In this document: positions 9,422 to 18,759 of the stretch, one piece after another | How the letters are laid out: each line of letters begins with the position of its first letter | How positions within the stretch are numbered: the stretch's first letter is position 1 | Source of the DNA: Gammaproteobacteria bacterium | GTDB lineage: Bacteria; Pseudomonadota; Gammaproteobacteria; JAJPIJ01 | Length of the DNA: 64,000 nucleotides | Direction: 5' to 3' | NCBI GenBank assembly: GCA_022071965.1 | Contig: JAJVIQ010000003.1 | Coordinates: forward strand, 1-64,000 | Translations under genes and position numbers: made by a program | Notes under the pieces: generated by a model | Databases searched by the model: none | What the model saw: the letters and a program-made list of their open reading frames with translations, nothing else | What the model was told of the DNA's origin: nothing

Positions 9422-9492
9422 GGCGAATTCCTCTCAACTCTGTCGTTACTGCGAAGTCTTTGCCCTTTCGCGCCGCTCGCGCCGACACTGCA

Positions 9493-10257
9493 TCACCTCG
9501 CCGGCATCGCGGCATCCGCGGACCTTCGCTCCGATATGAACTCCTCCAGCAGCAGGCGGTCGGCCTTCGCCAGCGGCATCCCCGCCAGCAGATCCGGGCG
9601 CCGCAGCCAGGTCATGCCGAGCGCCTGCTTGCGCCGCCATCGCGCGATGGCCGCATGGTTGCCGGAGAGCAGGACCTCCGGTACCCGCCGCCCGTCGATC
9701 TCCTCCGGGCGCGTGTAGTGTTCGCAATCGAGCAGTCCCTCGACGAAGGAATCCTGGCGCGCGGAATCCTCATCACCCAGCGCCCCCGGGATCAGCCGCG
9801 CCAGGGCGTCGATCAACACCATCGCGGGCAGCTCTCCACCGCTCAGCACGTAGTCGCCGATGGACAGCTCCTCGTCGATCTCGGTGTCGATGAGGCGCTG
9901 GTCGATGCCTTCGTAACGGCCGGTGACCAGCACCATATTGCCGAGACCGGCGATGCGCTCCACCCCCGCCTGATCGAGCCGGCGCCCTCGCGGCGAGAGG
10001 TAGATGACCGTGCAGGGCTCGAGCGCCGCGCGCGCCGCGCGGATCGCGCCGCGCAACGGCTCCACCATCATCACCATCCCGGGGCCGCCGCCGTACGGCC
10101 TGTCGTCGACGCTGCGATGGCGGTCCGTCGCGTAATCGCGCGGATTCCACGTCCGCAACTCGACCAGGCCACTGGTCACCGCCCGGCCGGAGACGCCGAA
10201 TTCGGTCAGGGCCCGCAGCATTGCGGGGAACAGCGTCACCACGCCTATGCGCTGCAT
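9493..10257 (-). CDS. trmD: tRNA (guanine-N1)-methyltransferase TrmD
   Basis: TrmD methylates N1 of G37 next to the anticodon in tRNAs with G36, preventing +1 frameshifting. The 254-residue SPOUT enzyme has the opening [10 protein letters not shown] and the substrate loop [13 protein letters not shown]. The trefoil-knot SAM site has [10 protein letters not shown] and the [15 protein letters not shown] segment. The C-terminal part has the [21 protein letters not shown] motif, which recognises the tRNA. Length is normal (E. coli 255). It sits between rimM and rplS, as in nearly all gammaproteobacteria. Confidence 0.98.
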   Translation of the reverse strand: MQRIGVVTLFPAMLRALTEFGVSGRAVTSGLVELRTWNPRDYATDRHRSVDDRPYGGGPGMVMMVEPLRGAIRAARAALEPCTVIYLSPRGRRLDQAGVERIAGLGNMVLVTGRYEGIDQRLIDTEIDEELSIGDYVLSGGELPAMVLIDALARLIPGALGDEDSARQDSFVEGLLDCEHYTRPEEIDGRRVPEVLLSGNHAAIARWRRKQALGMTWLRRPDLLAGMPLAKADRLLLEEFISERRSADAAMPAR

Positions 10258-10287
10258 GCACGCCCCCTGCGCGTGCCTCGGTATGAC

Positions 10288-10833
10288 TCAGTAATCCGCG
10301 CGCCAATCCACCTCGATCACTCCGGCGGCCCCGTCGATCCCGAGCACGTGGACGCCGAACACCAGCGGGATCAGATGCTCGTGCCCGCCGCGCACCACCA
10401 GCACGTCGTGCGCGCCGGTCTCGAAGATTCGCAGCACCGTGCCGAGCCGGACCCCCTCGCGGTTCACCACCGACATGCCGAGGAGATCCGCGTGGTAATA
10501 CTCCCCGGCGGCGGCCGCCGGCAACTGCGAGCGCTTCACCGCGATGGCCGCCCCCACGAGCGTCCGCGCCAGGCCGCGGTCGTCTATCCCGGCCAGGCGC
10601 GCGACCAGCCCCTTGCCGTGCTGTCTGCCCCCGGCAAGCTCGCGAGGCCGCCACGAGCCCGATTCCTCCAGAAACCACGGCGTGTACCGCAGTATGTTCT
10701 CGATCGGCCGCGTATGGGAATGGACCCGCACCCAGCCCTGCACACCAAACAGCCCACTGACCTTGCCCAGGATGACGTAGCGATCGTCGGCCGGCCTGGC
10801 CGGGACGCCGCCCGTCACCTGCGTCGCCTGCAT
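10288..10833 (-). CDS. rimM: Ribosome maturation factor RimM
   Basis: RimM binds S19 and assists maturation of the 30S head. The 181-residue protein has an N-terminal RimM beta-barrel (about 15-105, with VILGKVSGLFGVQGWVRV) and a C-terminal PRC-barrel (about 110-178, with YYHADLLGMSVVNREG and LIPLVFGVHVLGID). The start at 10833 leaves a gap of about 30 bases after rpsP. Length is typical. It is the second gene of the rpsP operon. Confidence 0.96.
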   Translation of the reverse strand: MQATQVTGGVPARPADDRYVILGKVSGLFGVQGWVRVHSHTRPIENILRYTPWFLEESGSWRPRELAGGRQHGKGLVARLAGIDDRGLARTLVGAAIAVKRSQLPAAAAGEYYHADLLGMSVVNREGVRLGTVLRIFETGAHDVLVVRGGHEHLIPLVFGVHVLGIDGAAGVIEVDWRADY

Positions 10834-10862
10834 CCCCGGTTGCCGCCGCCGGCGGCGGCGCC

Positions 10863-11105
10863 TCAGGCGGCGTGGCGGGCTATCAGATCAGCCACCCGTT
10901 CCGAGGCCTTCGCGCCCTTGGAGACCCAGTAGTCCACGCGCGTCCTGTCGATCTGGAACTTCGGCTCGTTGCTCGCCGCCATGGGGTTGAAGAAGCCGAT
11001 ACGCTCGAGCTTCTGGCCGTCGCGCTTGCAGCGGCTGTCGGTCACCACGATGTAATAGTACGGACGCTTCTTGGCGCCACCGCGCGACAAACGTATGGTT
11101 ACCAT
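10863..11105 (-). CDS. rpsP: 30S ribosomal protein S16
   Basis: S16 is an early-assembling 30S protein. The 80-residue product begins [19 protein letters not shown] and has [13 protein letters not shown] and a C-terminal VADLIARHA tail. The start at 11105 was chosen from the invariant family N-terminus; a much longer in-frame reading upstream is antisense to the cyclo-ligase gene. It is the first gene of the operon, with a good promoter about 75 bases upstream. Confidence 0.98.
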   Translation of the reverse strand: MVTIRLSRGGAKKRPYYYIVVTDSRCKRDGQKLERIGFFNPMAASNEPKFQIDRTRVDYWVSKGAKASERVADLIARHAA

Positions 11106-11178
11106 GCGACTTATGTTCCTGTCAGAATGGGCTTTATCAGGCAACGGCCGACGTTCGCCGGCGCTGCGAAAGGCGCGT

Positions 11179-11207
11179 ATTGTACGGATAAGCTCCGAAA
11201 ATGAAAA
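11179..11207 (-). promoter_or_regulatory. Sigma-70-type promoter for rpsP operon
   Basis: On the minus strand TTTTCA (plus 11202-11207) and TACAAT (plus 11179-11184) are separated by exactly 17 bases. The following sequence ACGCGCC is a GC-rich discriminator of the kind found at stringently controlled ribosomal promoters. It lies about 75 bases before the rpsP start and inside the divergent gap with the cyclo-ligase gene. Confidence 0.65.
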
Positions 11208-11213
11208 GGATAT

Positions 11214-11810
11214 ATGACGTCCAGAGGACCTGACGAGCTGGCTGCCGGGAAGGCGGCCTTGCGGGCCACGCTGAAGGCCGCCCGCGACGCGCTCTCCGGG
11301 CCCGACCGCCACCGCTTCTCCGCGGCCATATGCCAGCGGCTGATGGCCGTACCGGCCATGCGATCGGCCGCCCGGGTGTTCGTGTTCATCTCCAGCGGCA
11401 GCGAGGTCCACACCCACGACCTCATCCGGCAGCTCCTGGCCGAGGGACGCGAGGTCGCGGTGCCGAAGATCCTCGGCAGGACCGCGATGATCGCCTGCCG
11501 GCTGCGCGAGTGGAACGGGCTGCGCCCGGCGCAACTCGGGATCCTCAGCCCGATCGCCACCGAGGCCGTGGAGGAGGAATTCGACGTCGTGGTGACCCCG
11601 GGACTGGGATTCACCGAGGCCGGCCACCGCATCGGCTTTGGCGCGGGATATTACGATCGCTGGTTCGCGGGCCACCGCAGTCGGGCGAAGATCGCCCTGG
11701 CGTTCGAGGCGCAGATCGTGCCCTCCGTACCCACGGACGAGAACGACATCCCCGTCGACGCCATCGTCACCGAGCGGAGAGTCATCGCGTTACGGACCGG
11801 AGTGTGCTGA
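11214..11810 (+). CDS. 5-formyltetrahydrofolate cyclo-ligase
   Basis: The enzyme (YgfA/Fau/MTHFS) converts 5-formyl-THF to 5,10-methenyl-THF using ATP, recovering a storage folate. The 198-residue protein has the N-terminal basic helix with [12 protein letters not shown]. The diagnostic [21 protein letters not shown] block binds the phosphates and folate. The C-terminal [19 protein letters not shown] is also diagnostic. The start at 11214 is preceded by AAAAGGAT. In many gammaproteobacteria the 6S RNA gene precedes this gene, but only about 108 bases separate it here from rpsP, so 6S RNA is not at this place. Confidence 0.95.
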   Translation: MTSRGPDELAAGKAALRATLKAARDALSGPDRHRFSAAICQRLMAVPAMRSAARVFVFISSGSEVHTHDLIRQLLAEGREVAVPKILGRTAMIACRLREWNGLRPAQLGILSPIATEAVEEEFDVVVTPGLGFTEAGHRIGFGAGYYDRWFAGHRSRAKIALAFEAQIVPSVPTDENDIPVDAIVTERRVIALRTGVC

Positions 11811-11881
11811 GGCGGGGGCGACACCGCCCCCGCGATGTCACGCCGCCTCTGCGCGCGGACAATCAACGAGGGAGGAGCGAC

Positions 11882-14017
11882 GTGCTGCGGGCTGTATTGA
11901 AGGGGCTGTTCACGCTGCTGTTCGGCGTCCGTGTGCTCGGCGACGCCTCGCCGTTGAAGCAGGACAAGCTGCTGGTGATCGCCAACCACCTCTCCTTCCT
12001 CGACGGGATCCTGCTCGGCCTGTTCCTGCCCATGCGACCCACCTTCGTGGTACATACCACGGTGCTGAAGCAGCCATTCTTCCGGATGGTGCTCTCGCAG
12101 GTGCCTCATCTCGCGGTCGATCCCACCAGCCCGATGGCCATGAAGAAGGTCATCGCGCTGCTCGAATCCGGCCAGCCCGTGGTCATCTTCCCGGAGGGGC
12201 GCATCACCGTCACCGGCAGCATCATGAAGGTCTACGACGGCCCCGCGTTCGTGGCCGCCAGGACCGGCGCCACCATCCTGCCGGTGCGGCTGGACGGTCC
12301 CGAACGTTCGTACTTCAGCCGCCTGTCGGGGCAATTCCGCCGCCAGCTTTTTCCGCGCATCACGATCACGCTGCTGCCGGCCACCACCATCGCGATGCCG
12401 CAGGCACCGACGGCGAAGCAGAGGCGGCGCAAGGCCGCCGAGGCGATGCGCCGGCTCATGCAGGAGATGATCTTCTCATCACGGCCAACGCAGACGCTGT
12501 TCACCGCCTTGCTCGACGCCATGGCGGTGAACGGGCCGGACGCACGCATGCTCGAGGACATGAACCAGGAGGAACAGTCCTATCGCGACCTGCTGAAGGG
12601 CAGCCTTGCCCTCGGGCGGCTGATTGCCAGGTTTACGGAGGAGGGCGAGAACGTAGGCGTGCTCCTGCCCAACGTCAGCACCACGGTATGCACGATCTTC
12701 GGAATGAGTGCGATGCGCCGTGTACCCGCCATGCTGAATTACACGGCCGGAGCCGCGGGCATGCAATACGCCTGCGAGGCGGCCGGCGTGCGGACCATCG
12801 TCACCTCGCGGCGGTTTCTGGAGATCGCCAGGCTGGCAGCCACCGTGCAGGCGATCCGGAACGTGCAGGTGGTGTATATGGAGGAACTGCGCGCGCGATT
12901 CACCTGGGCGGACCGGCTATGGCTCGTCCTCGTCGCACTGCGGATGCCGCGCGTGGTCATGCGGTCGTCCTCGCCCCGGGAGCCGGCAGTCGTCCTGTTC
13001 ACCTCCGGTTCCGAGGGCAAGCCCAAGGGCGTGGTACTGAGCCACGAGGCACTGCTCGCCAACGTGGCGCAGATCCGCGCGGTGGTGGATTTCTCGCCGG
13101 CCGACAAGTTTCTCGTCGCCCTGCCGGTGTTTCACGCCTTCGGGCTGACCTGCGGCGCCATCATGCCGCTGGTCACCGGCAGCCGGCTGTTTCTGTATCC
13201 CTCCCCGCTGCACTACCGCATCATCCCCGAGGTCATCTACGACCGCGGTTGCACGGTGCTGTTCGGCACCAGCACCTTCCTCGGCGCCTACGCGCGGTTC
13301 GCCCATCCCTACGATTTCTATCGGCTGCGCTACGTGGTCTCCGGGGCCGAGAAACTCAGCGACGAGGTTCGCAAGACATGGTACGAGAGGTTCGGGATAC
13401 GGATCATGGAGGGCTACGGCGCCACCGAGTGCGCGCCGGTGATCGCGGTGAACACCCCGATGGCCTATCGCACGGGCACCGTCGGCACCCTGCTGCCGGG
13501 CGTGGAATGCCGCCTGCAGCCGGTAGAGGGGATCGCGGACGGCGGCATACTGCACGTGCGAGGACCGAACGTCATGCTCGGCTACTACCTGCACGAGGCG
13601 CCGGGCGTGTTGCAGCCGCCGGTCTCCGACCTCGGCGAGGGCTGGCACGGCACCGGCGACATCGTCACGATCGACGAGGACGGCTTCCTCGGCATCCGGG
13701 GCCGGGTAAGACGCTTCGCCAAGATTGCCGGGGAGATGGTGTCTCTGGAGGTGGTGGAGAAGATCGCGCAGACCGCCTCGCCCGGCGGGCAGCACGCCTC
13801 CGTGGCGGTCGCCGACCCGAAGCGCGGCGAGTCGCTGGTGCTGTTCACCAACGACGCCGGACTGGAGCGGGAGGCGATCGTGCAGGCGGCGCGCACGCTC
13901 GGGGCCCCGGAGCTGGCCGTGCCACGGCGGATCGAGCATCTGAAGGCACTGCCCCTGCTCGGCACCGGCAAGACCGACTACGTCAATCTGAAGGAACTTG
14001 CCGAGGCGCGCGCGTGA
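11882..14017 (+). CDS. aas: Aas-type bifunctional acyltransferase / acyl-ACP synthetase (copy 1)
   Basis: A 711-residue two-domain protein. The first about 200 residues are a PlsC-type acyltransferase with NHLSFLDG (HX4D) and FPEGRITVTG. The rest is an AMP-binding acyl-activating domain with the P-loop VVLFTSGSEGKPKG, the GYGATECAPV adenine motif and GTGDIVTIDEDGFL. E. coli Aas (719 residues) re-acylates 2-acyl-glycerophosphoethanolamine at the inner membrane. The GTG at 11882 has a perfect GGAGG five bases upstream. A second homologue lies at 24116-26284. No LplT-like transporter is fused or adjacent. The real acyl substrate cannot be read from sequence. Confidence 0.88.
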   Translation: MLRAVLKGLFTLLFGVRVLGDASPLKQDKLLVIANHLSFLDGILLGLFLPMRPTFVVHTTVLKQPFFRMVLSQVPHLAVDPTSPMAMKKVIALLESGQPVVIFPEGRITVTGSIMKVYDGPAFVAARTGATILPVRLDGPERSYFSRLSGQFRRQLFPRITITLLPATTIAMPQAPTAKQRRRKAAEAMRRLMQEMIFSSRPTQTLFTALLDAMAVNGPDARMLEDMNQEEQSYRDLLKGSLALGRLIARFTEEGENVGVLLPNVSTTVCTIFGMSAMRRVPAMLNYTAGAAGMQYACEAAGVRTIVTSRRFLEIARLAATVQAIRNVQVVYMEELRARFTWADRLWLVLVALRMPRVVMRSSSPREPAVVLFTSGSEGKPKGVVLSHEALLANVAQIRAVVDFSPADKFLVALPVFHAFGLTCGAIMPLVTGSRLFLYPSPLHYRIIPEVIYDRGCTVLFGTSTFLGAYARFAHPYDFYRLRYVVSGAEKLSDEVRKTWYERFGIRIMEGYGATECAPVIAVNTPMAYRTGTVGTLLPGVECRLQPVEGIADGGILHVRGPNVMLGYYLHEAPGVLQPPVSDLGEGWHGTGDIVTIDEDGFLGIRGRVRRFAKIAGEMVSLEVVEKIAQTASPGGQHASVAVADPKRGESLVLFTNDAGLEREAIVQAARTLGAPELAVPRRIEHLKALPLLGTGKTDYVNLKELAEARA

Positions 14018-14144
14018 ACGTCCGGGCCGCGGCGGGTGCGAAGTGGATTTACTTAGTCACGTTCATGCTCTAACTTATTGAAGATACGCCCTACTGACTA
14101 CGCGAGCTCACGTAGTCTCGAGGGACCTTCTGCGAGGGGAAGGC

Positions 14145-14771
14145 ATGGCAGGGTGGCGGGGACGGACATGTGGCGCGGCGCTCCTGGCAACGGGGGTATG
14201 CGGCTGCGCGGCGCTGCCGCCGGCCTTGAAGCTCGGCACGCTCGCGCTGACGGGGGCGAGCTACATCGTGACGGGCAAGGGCCTCTCCGATCACCTCATC
14301 TCCGCGATCGCCGAACAGGACTGCGCCCTGCTGCGGGTGGCGGGGGATCGCCCGGTCTGCATCAGCGCCCAACCCGCGATGCCGGCCGCCGCCGCCCGCG
14401 AGAGCGCCCCGCGGCGGAAAGCGCGAACGACGCCGGCCGGCGCGGCGCAATCCTTCGCGCACCGGGGCGAGGTCATCGCGGCGCCGCGATACTATCTGGT
14501 TCTCGGCAGCTTCAGTGCCGAGCGGAATGCACAGCGCTGGCGGCGCTCCCTGGCATACCTGGACACCGCGATCGCCCCGACGGAATCCGGCGCCGGGCCT
14601 GGATCGGCCCGCTACCGCGTCGTGATGGGTCCCTACCGGGACGAGGATTCGTTGCGGCGCAGGACGGAGATCGCGGAGATGCTGCAGCAGAAGGTCTGGC
14701 GGGTGCGCCTGTGCAGCCACGACCTCAGCGCGCCGCCGTGCACGGCCCCCGCCATGGTCGCCAGCCGCTGA
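14145..14771 (+). CDS. SPOR-domain (putative) lipoprotein
   Basis: A 208-residue exported protein. A hydrophobic N-terminus ends in GVCGCAALPP, a plausible but atypical lipobox (Cys at 20). A disordered Ala/Arg-rich middle (about 80-120) follows. The C-terminal region begins YYLVLGSFSAERNAQRWRRSL and continues to YRVVMGPYRDEDSL. That pattern of aromatic beta-strand, AERNAxR helix and final GPYxxxxxA is what SPOR peptidoglycan-binding domains show. It could bind denuded glycans at division sites. There is an ATG at 14145 after GAGGGGA. It is convergent with pnp; no operon partner is obvious. Confidence 0.65.
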   Translation: MAGWRGRTCGAALLATGVCGCAALPPALKLGTLALTGASYIVTGKGLSDHLISAIAEQDCALLRVAGDRPVCISAQPAMPAAAARESAPRRKARTTPAGAAQSFAHRGEVIAAPRYYLVLGSFSAERNAQRWRRSLAYLDTAIAPTESGAGPGSARYRVVMGPYRDEDSLRRRTEIAEMLQQKVWRVRLCSHDLSAPPCTAPAMVASR

Positions 14772-14852
14772 TCGCTCCTGCCTGGCATGCCGCGACGGAT
14801 GAAAAGGGCTCGCAGACCCGTTTTCCGCGACTCCCCGCCGTAGCGCCCGCGA

Positions 14853-16949
14853 TCAGCCGCCGGCGCTGACCGCCTTGATGCTGAGCCGTATGCGGCCCTG
14901 CTTGTCGACCTCCAGCACCTTGACCTTGACCACGTCGCCCTCGCGGAGCCTGTCGCTGACGTTCTCCACCCGCTCCTCGGAGATCTGCGAGATGTGCACG
15001 AGGCCGTCCTTGCCAGGCAGGATGTTCACGAACGCGCCGAAGTCCATCAGCTTCGCCACACGACCCTCGTAGATCATTCCCACCTGCACGTCCGCGGTGA
15101 TCTGCTCGACGCGGCGCCGGGCCTCGAGCCCCGCGGCGGCATCGACGGAGGCGATCTTGACGGTGCCGTCGTCCTCGATGTCGATGGTGGTGCCCGTCTC
15201 CTCGGTGATCGCCCTGATCGTCACGCCACCCTTGCCGATGACGTCGCGTATCTTGTCCGGGTGGATCTTGAACGCGATGATGCGCGGGGCGTGCTCGGAC
15301 ATCTCCTCGCGCGGCTTGCTGATGGTCTTCGCCATCTCGCCCAGGATGTGCATGCGGCCTTCCTTCGCCTGCGCCAGGGCCTGCTCCATGATGGCGGCGG
15401 TGATGCCGCTGATCTTGATGTCCATCTGCAGGGCCGTGATGCCGCCTGTCGTCCCGGCTACCTTGAAGTCCATGTCACCGAGGTGGTCCTCGTCGCCCAT
15501 GATGTCGGAGAGCACCACCCACTTCGACCCTTCCATGATGAGCCCCATGGCGATGCCGGCCACCGGCGCCTTGATCGGCACCCCCGCGTCCATCAGCGAG
15601 AGGCTCGCGCCGCAGACCGATGCCATCGAACTGGATCCGTTGGATTCCGTGATCTCGGAGACCACGCGCACCACGTACTGGAACTTGTCCTTCGCCGGCA
15701 TCATGGCCTCGACGCCGCGGCGCGCCAGGCGTCCGTGTCCGATCTCGCGGCGCTTTGGCGACCCGACGCGGCCGACCTCGCCCACGGAGAACGGCGGGAA
15801 GTTGTAATGGAACAGGAACCGATCGCTGCGCTCGCCCTCGATGGCGTCGATGATCTGCGCGTCGCGCTCGGTGCCGAGCGAGGTGACGACCAGCGCCTGC
15901 GTCTCGCCGCGGGTGAACAGCGCCGACCCGTGCGTGCGGGGCAGGACACCGACGCGGCAGGCGATCGGGCGGATCTGGGTCTTGTTGCGGCCGTCGATGC
16001 GGCGTTCCTCCTCCAGCGCCATCGCGCGCACGATCTTGTACTCCAGGTTCTCGATCGCGGTCCTGACGTGCTCGGGCTTCCACTTCGGCTCCTGCCCGGC
16101 CGGTAGCATGCCGGCGGCGATCTCGCTGCGCAGCCTGGCGAGCGTGTCGCGACGAAGCAGCTTGTCGACGATCGTGTAGCCCTCGCGGATGCGCGCGGCG
16201 TAGGCGTCGACCGCCGCCAGCAGTTCGCCGTCGGCGGCCGGAGGCGTCCAGTCCCAGGGCCGCGTGCCGGCCGCCTTCGCCAGCTCGCGGATGGCGTCGA
16301 TCGCGGTCTGCAGGTGCTGGTGCCCGAACAGCACGGCCCCCAGCATGACGTCCTCGGCAAGTTCCTTCGCCTCGGACTCGACCATCAGCACGGAGGTGTC
16401 GGTGCCGGCGACCACCAGATCGAGCAGGGAGTCCCCCAGGTCCTTGAAGCTCGGATTGAGTACGTACTGACCGTCGCGATAGCCGACGCGGGCCGCGCCG
16501 ATCGGGCCGTTGAACGGGATGCCGGAGATGGCAAGCGCCGCCGAGGAGCCGAGCATCGCCGGGATGTCCGGATCGACCTTCGGGTCCAGCGACAGCACGG
16601 TGGCGACGATCTGGACCTCGTTGCGGAAGCCTTCCGGGAAGAGCGGCCGCAGCGGCCGGTCGATGAGGCGCGAGGTCAGCGTCTCCTTCTCGCTCGGGCG
16701 GCCCTCGCGCTTGAAGAACCCGCCGGGGATCTTGCCGGCGGCGTAGGTCTTCTCCTGGTAATCGACGGTCAGCGGAAAGAAATCGCGATCGGATTCGTTC
16801 CTGTTGCCGACCACCGTGACCAGGACGACGGTCTCGCCCATGCTCACCATCACCGCGCCGGTGGCCTGGCGGGCGACCTCGCCGGTCTCGAGGGTTACGC
16901 TGTGCGCGCCGTATTGAAATGACGTTTTCGTCGGTGCCATGGCAGTCAC
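14853..16949 (-). CDS. pnp: Polynucleotide phosphorylase
   Basis: PNPase is a trimeric 3'-5' phosphorolytic exoribonuclease and part of the RNA degradosome. The 698-residue product has two RNase PH domains (about 10-215 and 310-535) joined by the alpha linker. A KH domain (about 555-615, with [17 protein letters not shown]) and an S1 domain (about 622-692, with [23 protein letters not shown]) follow. The [12 protein letters not shown] loop and the catalytic-core [17 protein letters not shown] segment are present. The GTG start at 16949 and an ATG three codons later at 16940 are both possible. It lies downstream of rpsO beyond a terminator, as in E. coli. Confidence 0.98.
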   Translation of the reverse strand: MTAMAPTKTSFQYGAHSVTLETGEVARQATGAVMVSMGETVVLVTVVGNRNESDRDFFPLTVDYQEKTYAAGKIPGGFFKREGRPSEKETLTSRLIDRPLRPLFPEGFRNEVQIVATVLSLDPKVDPDIPAMLGSSAALAISGIPFNGPIGAARVGYRDGQYVLNPSFKDLGDSLLDLVVAGTDTSVLMVESEAKELAEDVMLGAVLFGHQHLQTAIDAIRELAKAAGTRPWDWTPPAADGELLAAVDAYAARIREGYTIVDKLLRRDTLARLRSEIAAGMLPAGQEPKWKPEHVRTAIENLEYKIVRAMALEEERRIDGRNKTQIRPIACRVGVLPRTHGSALFTRGETQALVVTSLGTERDAQIIDAIEGERSDRFLFHYNFPPFSVGEVGRVGSPKRREIGHGRLARRGVEAMMPAKDKFQYVVRVVSEITESNGSSSMASVCGASLSLMDAGVPIKAPVAGIAMGLIMEGSKWVVLSDIMGDEDHLGDMDFKVAGTTGGITALQMDIKISGITAAIMEQALAQAKEGRMHILGEMAKTISKPREEMSEHAPRIIAFKIHPDKIRDVIGKGGVTIRAITEETGTTIDIEDDGTVKIASVDAAAGLEARRRVEQITADVQVGMIYEGRVAKLMDFGAFVNILPGKDGLVHISQISEERVENVSDRLREGDVVKVKVLEVDKQGRIRLSIKAVSAGG

Positions 16950-16964
16950 CAGATCATGAGGAGT

Positions 16965-16994
16965 GAAAATGAAAAGCCCGCGATGTGCGCGGGC
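16965..16994 (-). terminator. Rho-independent terminator between rpsO and pnp
   Basis: On the minus strand the stem GCCCGCG / CGCGGGC (7 bp, 5-base loop) is followed by TTTTCATTTTC. It begins about ten bases after the rpsO stop, like the E. coli rpsO t1 terminator that partly uncouples rpsO from pnp. Confidence 0.75.
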
Positions 16995-17003
16995 GTGATT
17001 GTC

Positions 17004-17273
17004 TTACTTGCGCAGACCCAGTTTGCCGATGAGGCCGCGGTAACCGTCCGGGTTTGAACGCTTCATGTAGTCAAGGAGCTTGCGGCGTTTGTTGATCAGC
17101 CGCAGCAGACCCTGGCGGGAGTGCAGATCGTGGGTGTGCGTCTTGAAGTGCTCGGTCAGCTCCTCGATGCGGGCTGACATCAGGGCCACCTGTACCTCGG
17201 GCGATCCGGTGTCGGATTGCTTACGCTGGTTGTCCTTGATGATGGCGCTCTTGCGCTCGGAGGTCATTGCCAT
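17004..17273 (-). CDS. rpsO: 30S ribosomal protein S15
   Basis: S15 binds the 16S central domain early in assembly. The 89-residue protein has the family core [19 protein letters not shown] and the conserved [24 protein letters not shown] helix-loop-helix that contacts the three-way junction. The start at 17273 and the length are standard. It has its own promoter in the gap after truB, and a terminator follows it. In E. coli S15 represses its own translation through a pseudoknot; I did not find a clear equivalent in the short leader. Confidence 0.98.
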   Translation of the reverse strand: MAMTSERKSAIIKDNQRKQSDTGSPEVQVALMSARIEELTEHFKTHTHDLHSRQGLLRLINKRRKLLDYMKRSNPDGYRGLIGKLGLRK

Positions 17274-17330
17274 GGAATACTCCCGCTACGCTCTCTCTTC
17301 TGTCGGTCTGTCGGCTTCAAAGCGGGCGCT

Positions 17331-17359
17331 ATTGTAGCCACGCGAGTCCCGGCTAACAA
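17331..17359 (-). promoter_or_regulatory. Sigma-70-type promoter for rpsO
   Basis: On the minus strand TTGTTA (plus 17354-17359) and TACAAT (plus 17331-17336) are separated by exactly 17 bases, about 60 bases upstream of the rpsO start. The GC-rich AGCGCCCG discriminator follows. This gives rpsO-pnp a supply independent of the nusA-infB transcript. Confidence 0.6.
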
Positions 17360-17401
17360 GGAAAAACTGCCGGCGCGGGCCGCCGGGCGGGCGCCCTTCC
17401 A

Positions 17402-18313
17402 TCAGTTCCAGTTGACCAGGCGTCGCGGCGCGACGCGGCCGTCTTCGATCCTCTCGCCGATGCCCATGAAGCGCCCCTGTTCGTCGTACATCCGCAGCAG
17501 CCCCGCCCCGGCCCCGGCCGTCCGCACCGCTTGTCCGGTGCGGATGTAATAGGCGGAATCTCTTGAGAATTGAACTGCGGCGAGCTGCGGCAGGGCCAGA
17601 TCCATGGCAACCAGGACGGCATCGAGGGCATGGGCCCCGACCTGCGCGCGCCGCTCCAGCTCATCGAGCGCCAGCGCATCCTCGACGCCGAACGGCGCCA
17701 CCCTCGTGCGCCGCAGGGCCAGCAGGTGAGCGACCGTGCCGAGCGCGCCGCCGATGTCCTCGGCGAGCGTGCGGATGTAGGTCCCCTTGCTGCAGCGGAC
17801 CCGTACCTCCAGTTCCGTCGCGCTGAGCGCGAGGCGCTCGATGGCATGGATGGTGACGGTGCGCGCCTTGCGCTCCACGGTCACGCCCCGCGCCGCCAGG
17901 CGGTAGAGACGCTCCCCCTGATGCTTGAGCGCCGAGTACATGGGCGGCACCTGCTCGATCTCGCCGAGGAAGCGCCGCAGCGCGCCGTCGACCTCCTCGA
18001 CATCGAGGGCGGGCACGGGTCGGGTCTCGATCACCTCGCCGGCGGCATCCGCCGTGGTGGTCCGCGCGCCGAATCCGATGCGCGCCACGTATTCCTTGTC
18101 GGCGTCGAGCAGATAGGGCGTGACCTTGGTCGCCTCGCCCAGGCACACCGGCAGCAGGCCGCTGGCCGGCCCGTCCAGGTTGCCGGTGTGGCCGGCCTTG
18201 GCTGCATTGAACAGGCGCTTCACGCGCTGTAGCGCCGTGTTGGAGGTGATGCCGACGGGTTTGTCGAGGAGCACGATGCCGTGCACCGCCCGCCGTTCGC
18301 GGGCGTGATTCAT
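17402..18313 (-). CDS. truB: tRNA pseudouridine(55) synthase TruB
   Basis: TruB makes pseudouridine 55 in the T-loop of nearly all tRNAs and also acts as an RNA chaperone. The 303-residue protein has the N-terminal GIVLLDKPVGITSN and the catalytic GHTGNLD (Asp is the nucleophile), followed by SGLLPVCLGEATK. The central YSALKHQGERLYRLAARGV and SKGTYIRTLAEDIG blocks are also present. After the catalytic Asp the sequence reads GPASG, where most TruB proteins have Pro next to the Asp, a small but visible departure. It overlaps rbfA by four bases and belongs to the nusA-infB operon. Confidence 0.96.
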   Translation of the reverse strand: MNHARERRAVHGIVLLDKPVGITSNTALQRVKRLFNAAKAGHTGNLDGPASGLLPVCLGEATKVTPYLLDADKEYVARIGFGARTTTADAAGEVIETRPVPALDVEEVDGALRRFLGEIEQVPPMYSALKHQGERLYRLAARGVTVERKARTVTIHAIERLALSATELEVRVRCSKGTYIRTLAEDIGGALGTVAHLLALRRTRVAPFGVEDALALDELERRAQVGAHALDAVLVAMDLALPQLAAVQFSRDSAYYIRTGQAVRTAGAGAGLLRMYDEQGRFMGIGERIEDGRVAPRRLVNWN

Positions 18314-18759
18314 CCGTCCTCGCCGGTCCCGGGCGGATCCCCGGCCACGTCCGCACCGTCGCCCGATCCGTGCAGCAACGCGTCGATGCGCGCGCCCTGC
18401 TCCACGGATTCGTCGAAACGGAACGACAGCCGCGGCGTATGGCGCAGCCTCATGGCGCGGCCGAGGAGCCCGCGCAGCTCTCCGAGATGAGGATGCAGCC
18501 GACGCAGGACCTCCTCGTGGGAGACCTCGCCGCCGAGGTGCGTGACGAACAGCCGCGCATCGCGCAGATCCGGCGACACGTCCACCGCGGAGAGGGTCAG
18601 CATGCCCAGGCCTTCGTCGCTCGCGATCCGCTGCAGCGGCTGCGCGAGCTCGCGCCGGATGCCCTCGGCAACGCGGCGCGGACGCGTGCGGGGGGCGGGC
18701 CGCCCCCAGGCATCGTCGTTACGGCTGGCCATGGGTGCTGTCGAAACGGCCGGCGTCAA
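18310..18759 (-). CDS. rbfA: 30S ribosome-binding factor RbfA
   Basis: RbfA is a late 30S maturation factor and cold-shock protein that binds near the 16S 5' end. The 149-residue protein has the family helix [17 protein letters not shown], the [23 protein letters not shown] strand segment, and [22 protein letters not shown] in the KH-like core. It carries a short charged C-terminal tail. The start may be at residue 1 or at the internal MASRNDD (residue 10), which resembles other RbfA N-termini better. Its ends overlap infB and truB by four bases each, so the three are translationally coupled. Confidence 0.95.
   Translation of the reverse strand: MTPAVSTAPMASRNDDAWGRPAPRTRPRRVAEGIRRELAQPLQRIASDEGLGMLTLSAVDVSPDLRDARLFVTHLGGEVSHEEVLRRLHPHLGELRGLLGRAMRLRHTPRLSFRFDESVEQGARIDALLHGSGDGADVAGDPPGTGEDG

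Noticed and set aside
11106-11213. 6S RNA gene beside the 5-formyl-THF cyclo-ligase, as in E. coli
   Set aside because: Only about 108 bases are available and they hold the rpsP promoter, which leaves no room for a 6S RNA of about 180 bases.
11638-14073. Long plus-strand frame overlapping the cyclo-ligase and Aas genes
   Set aside because: It is a frame-shifted shadow of two recognised genes, with Arg-rich sequence and no domain.
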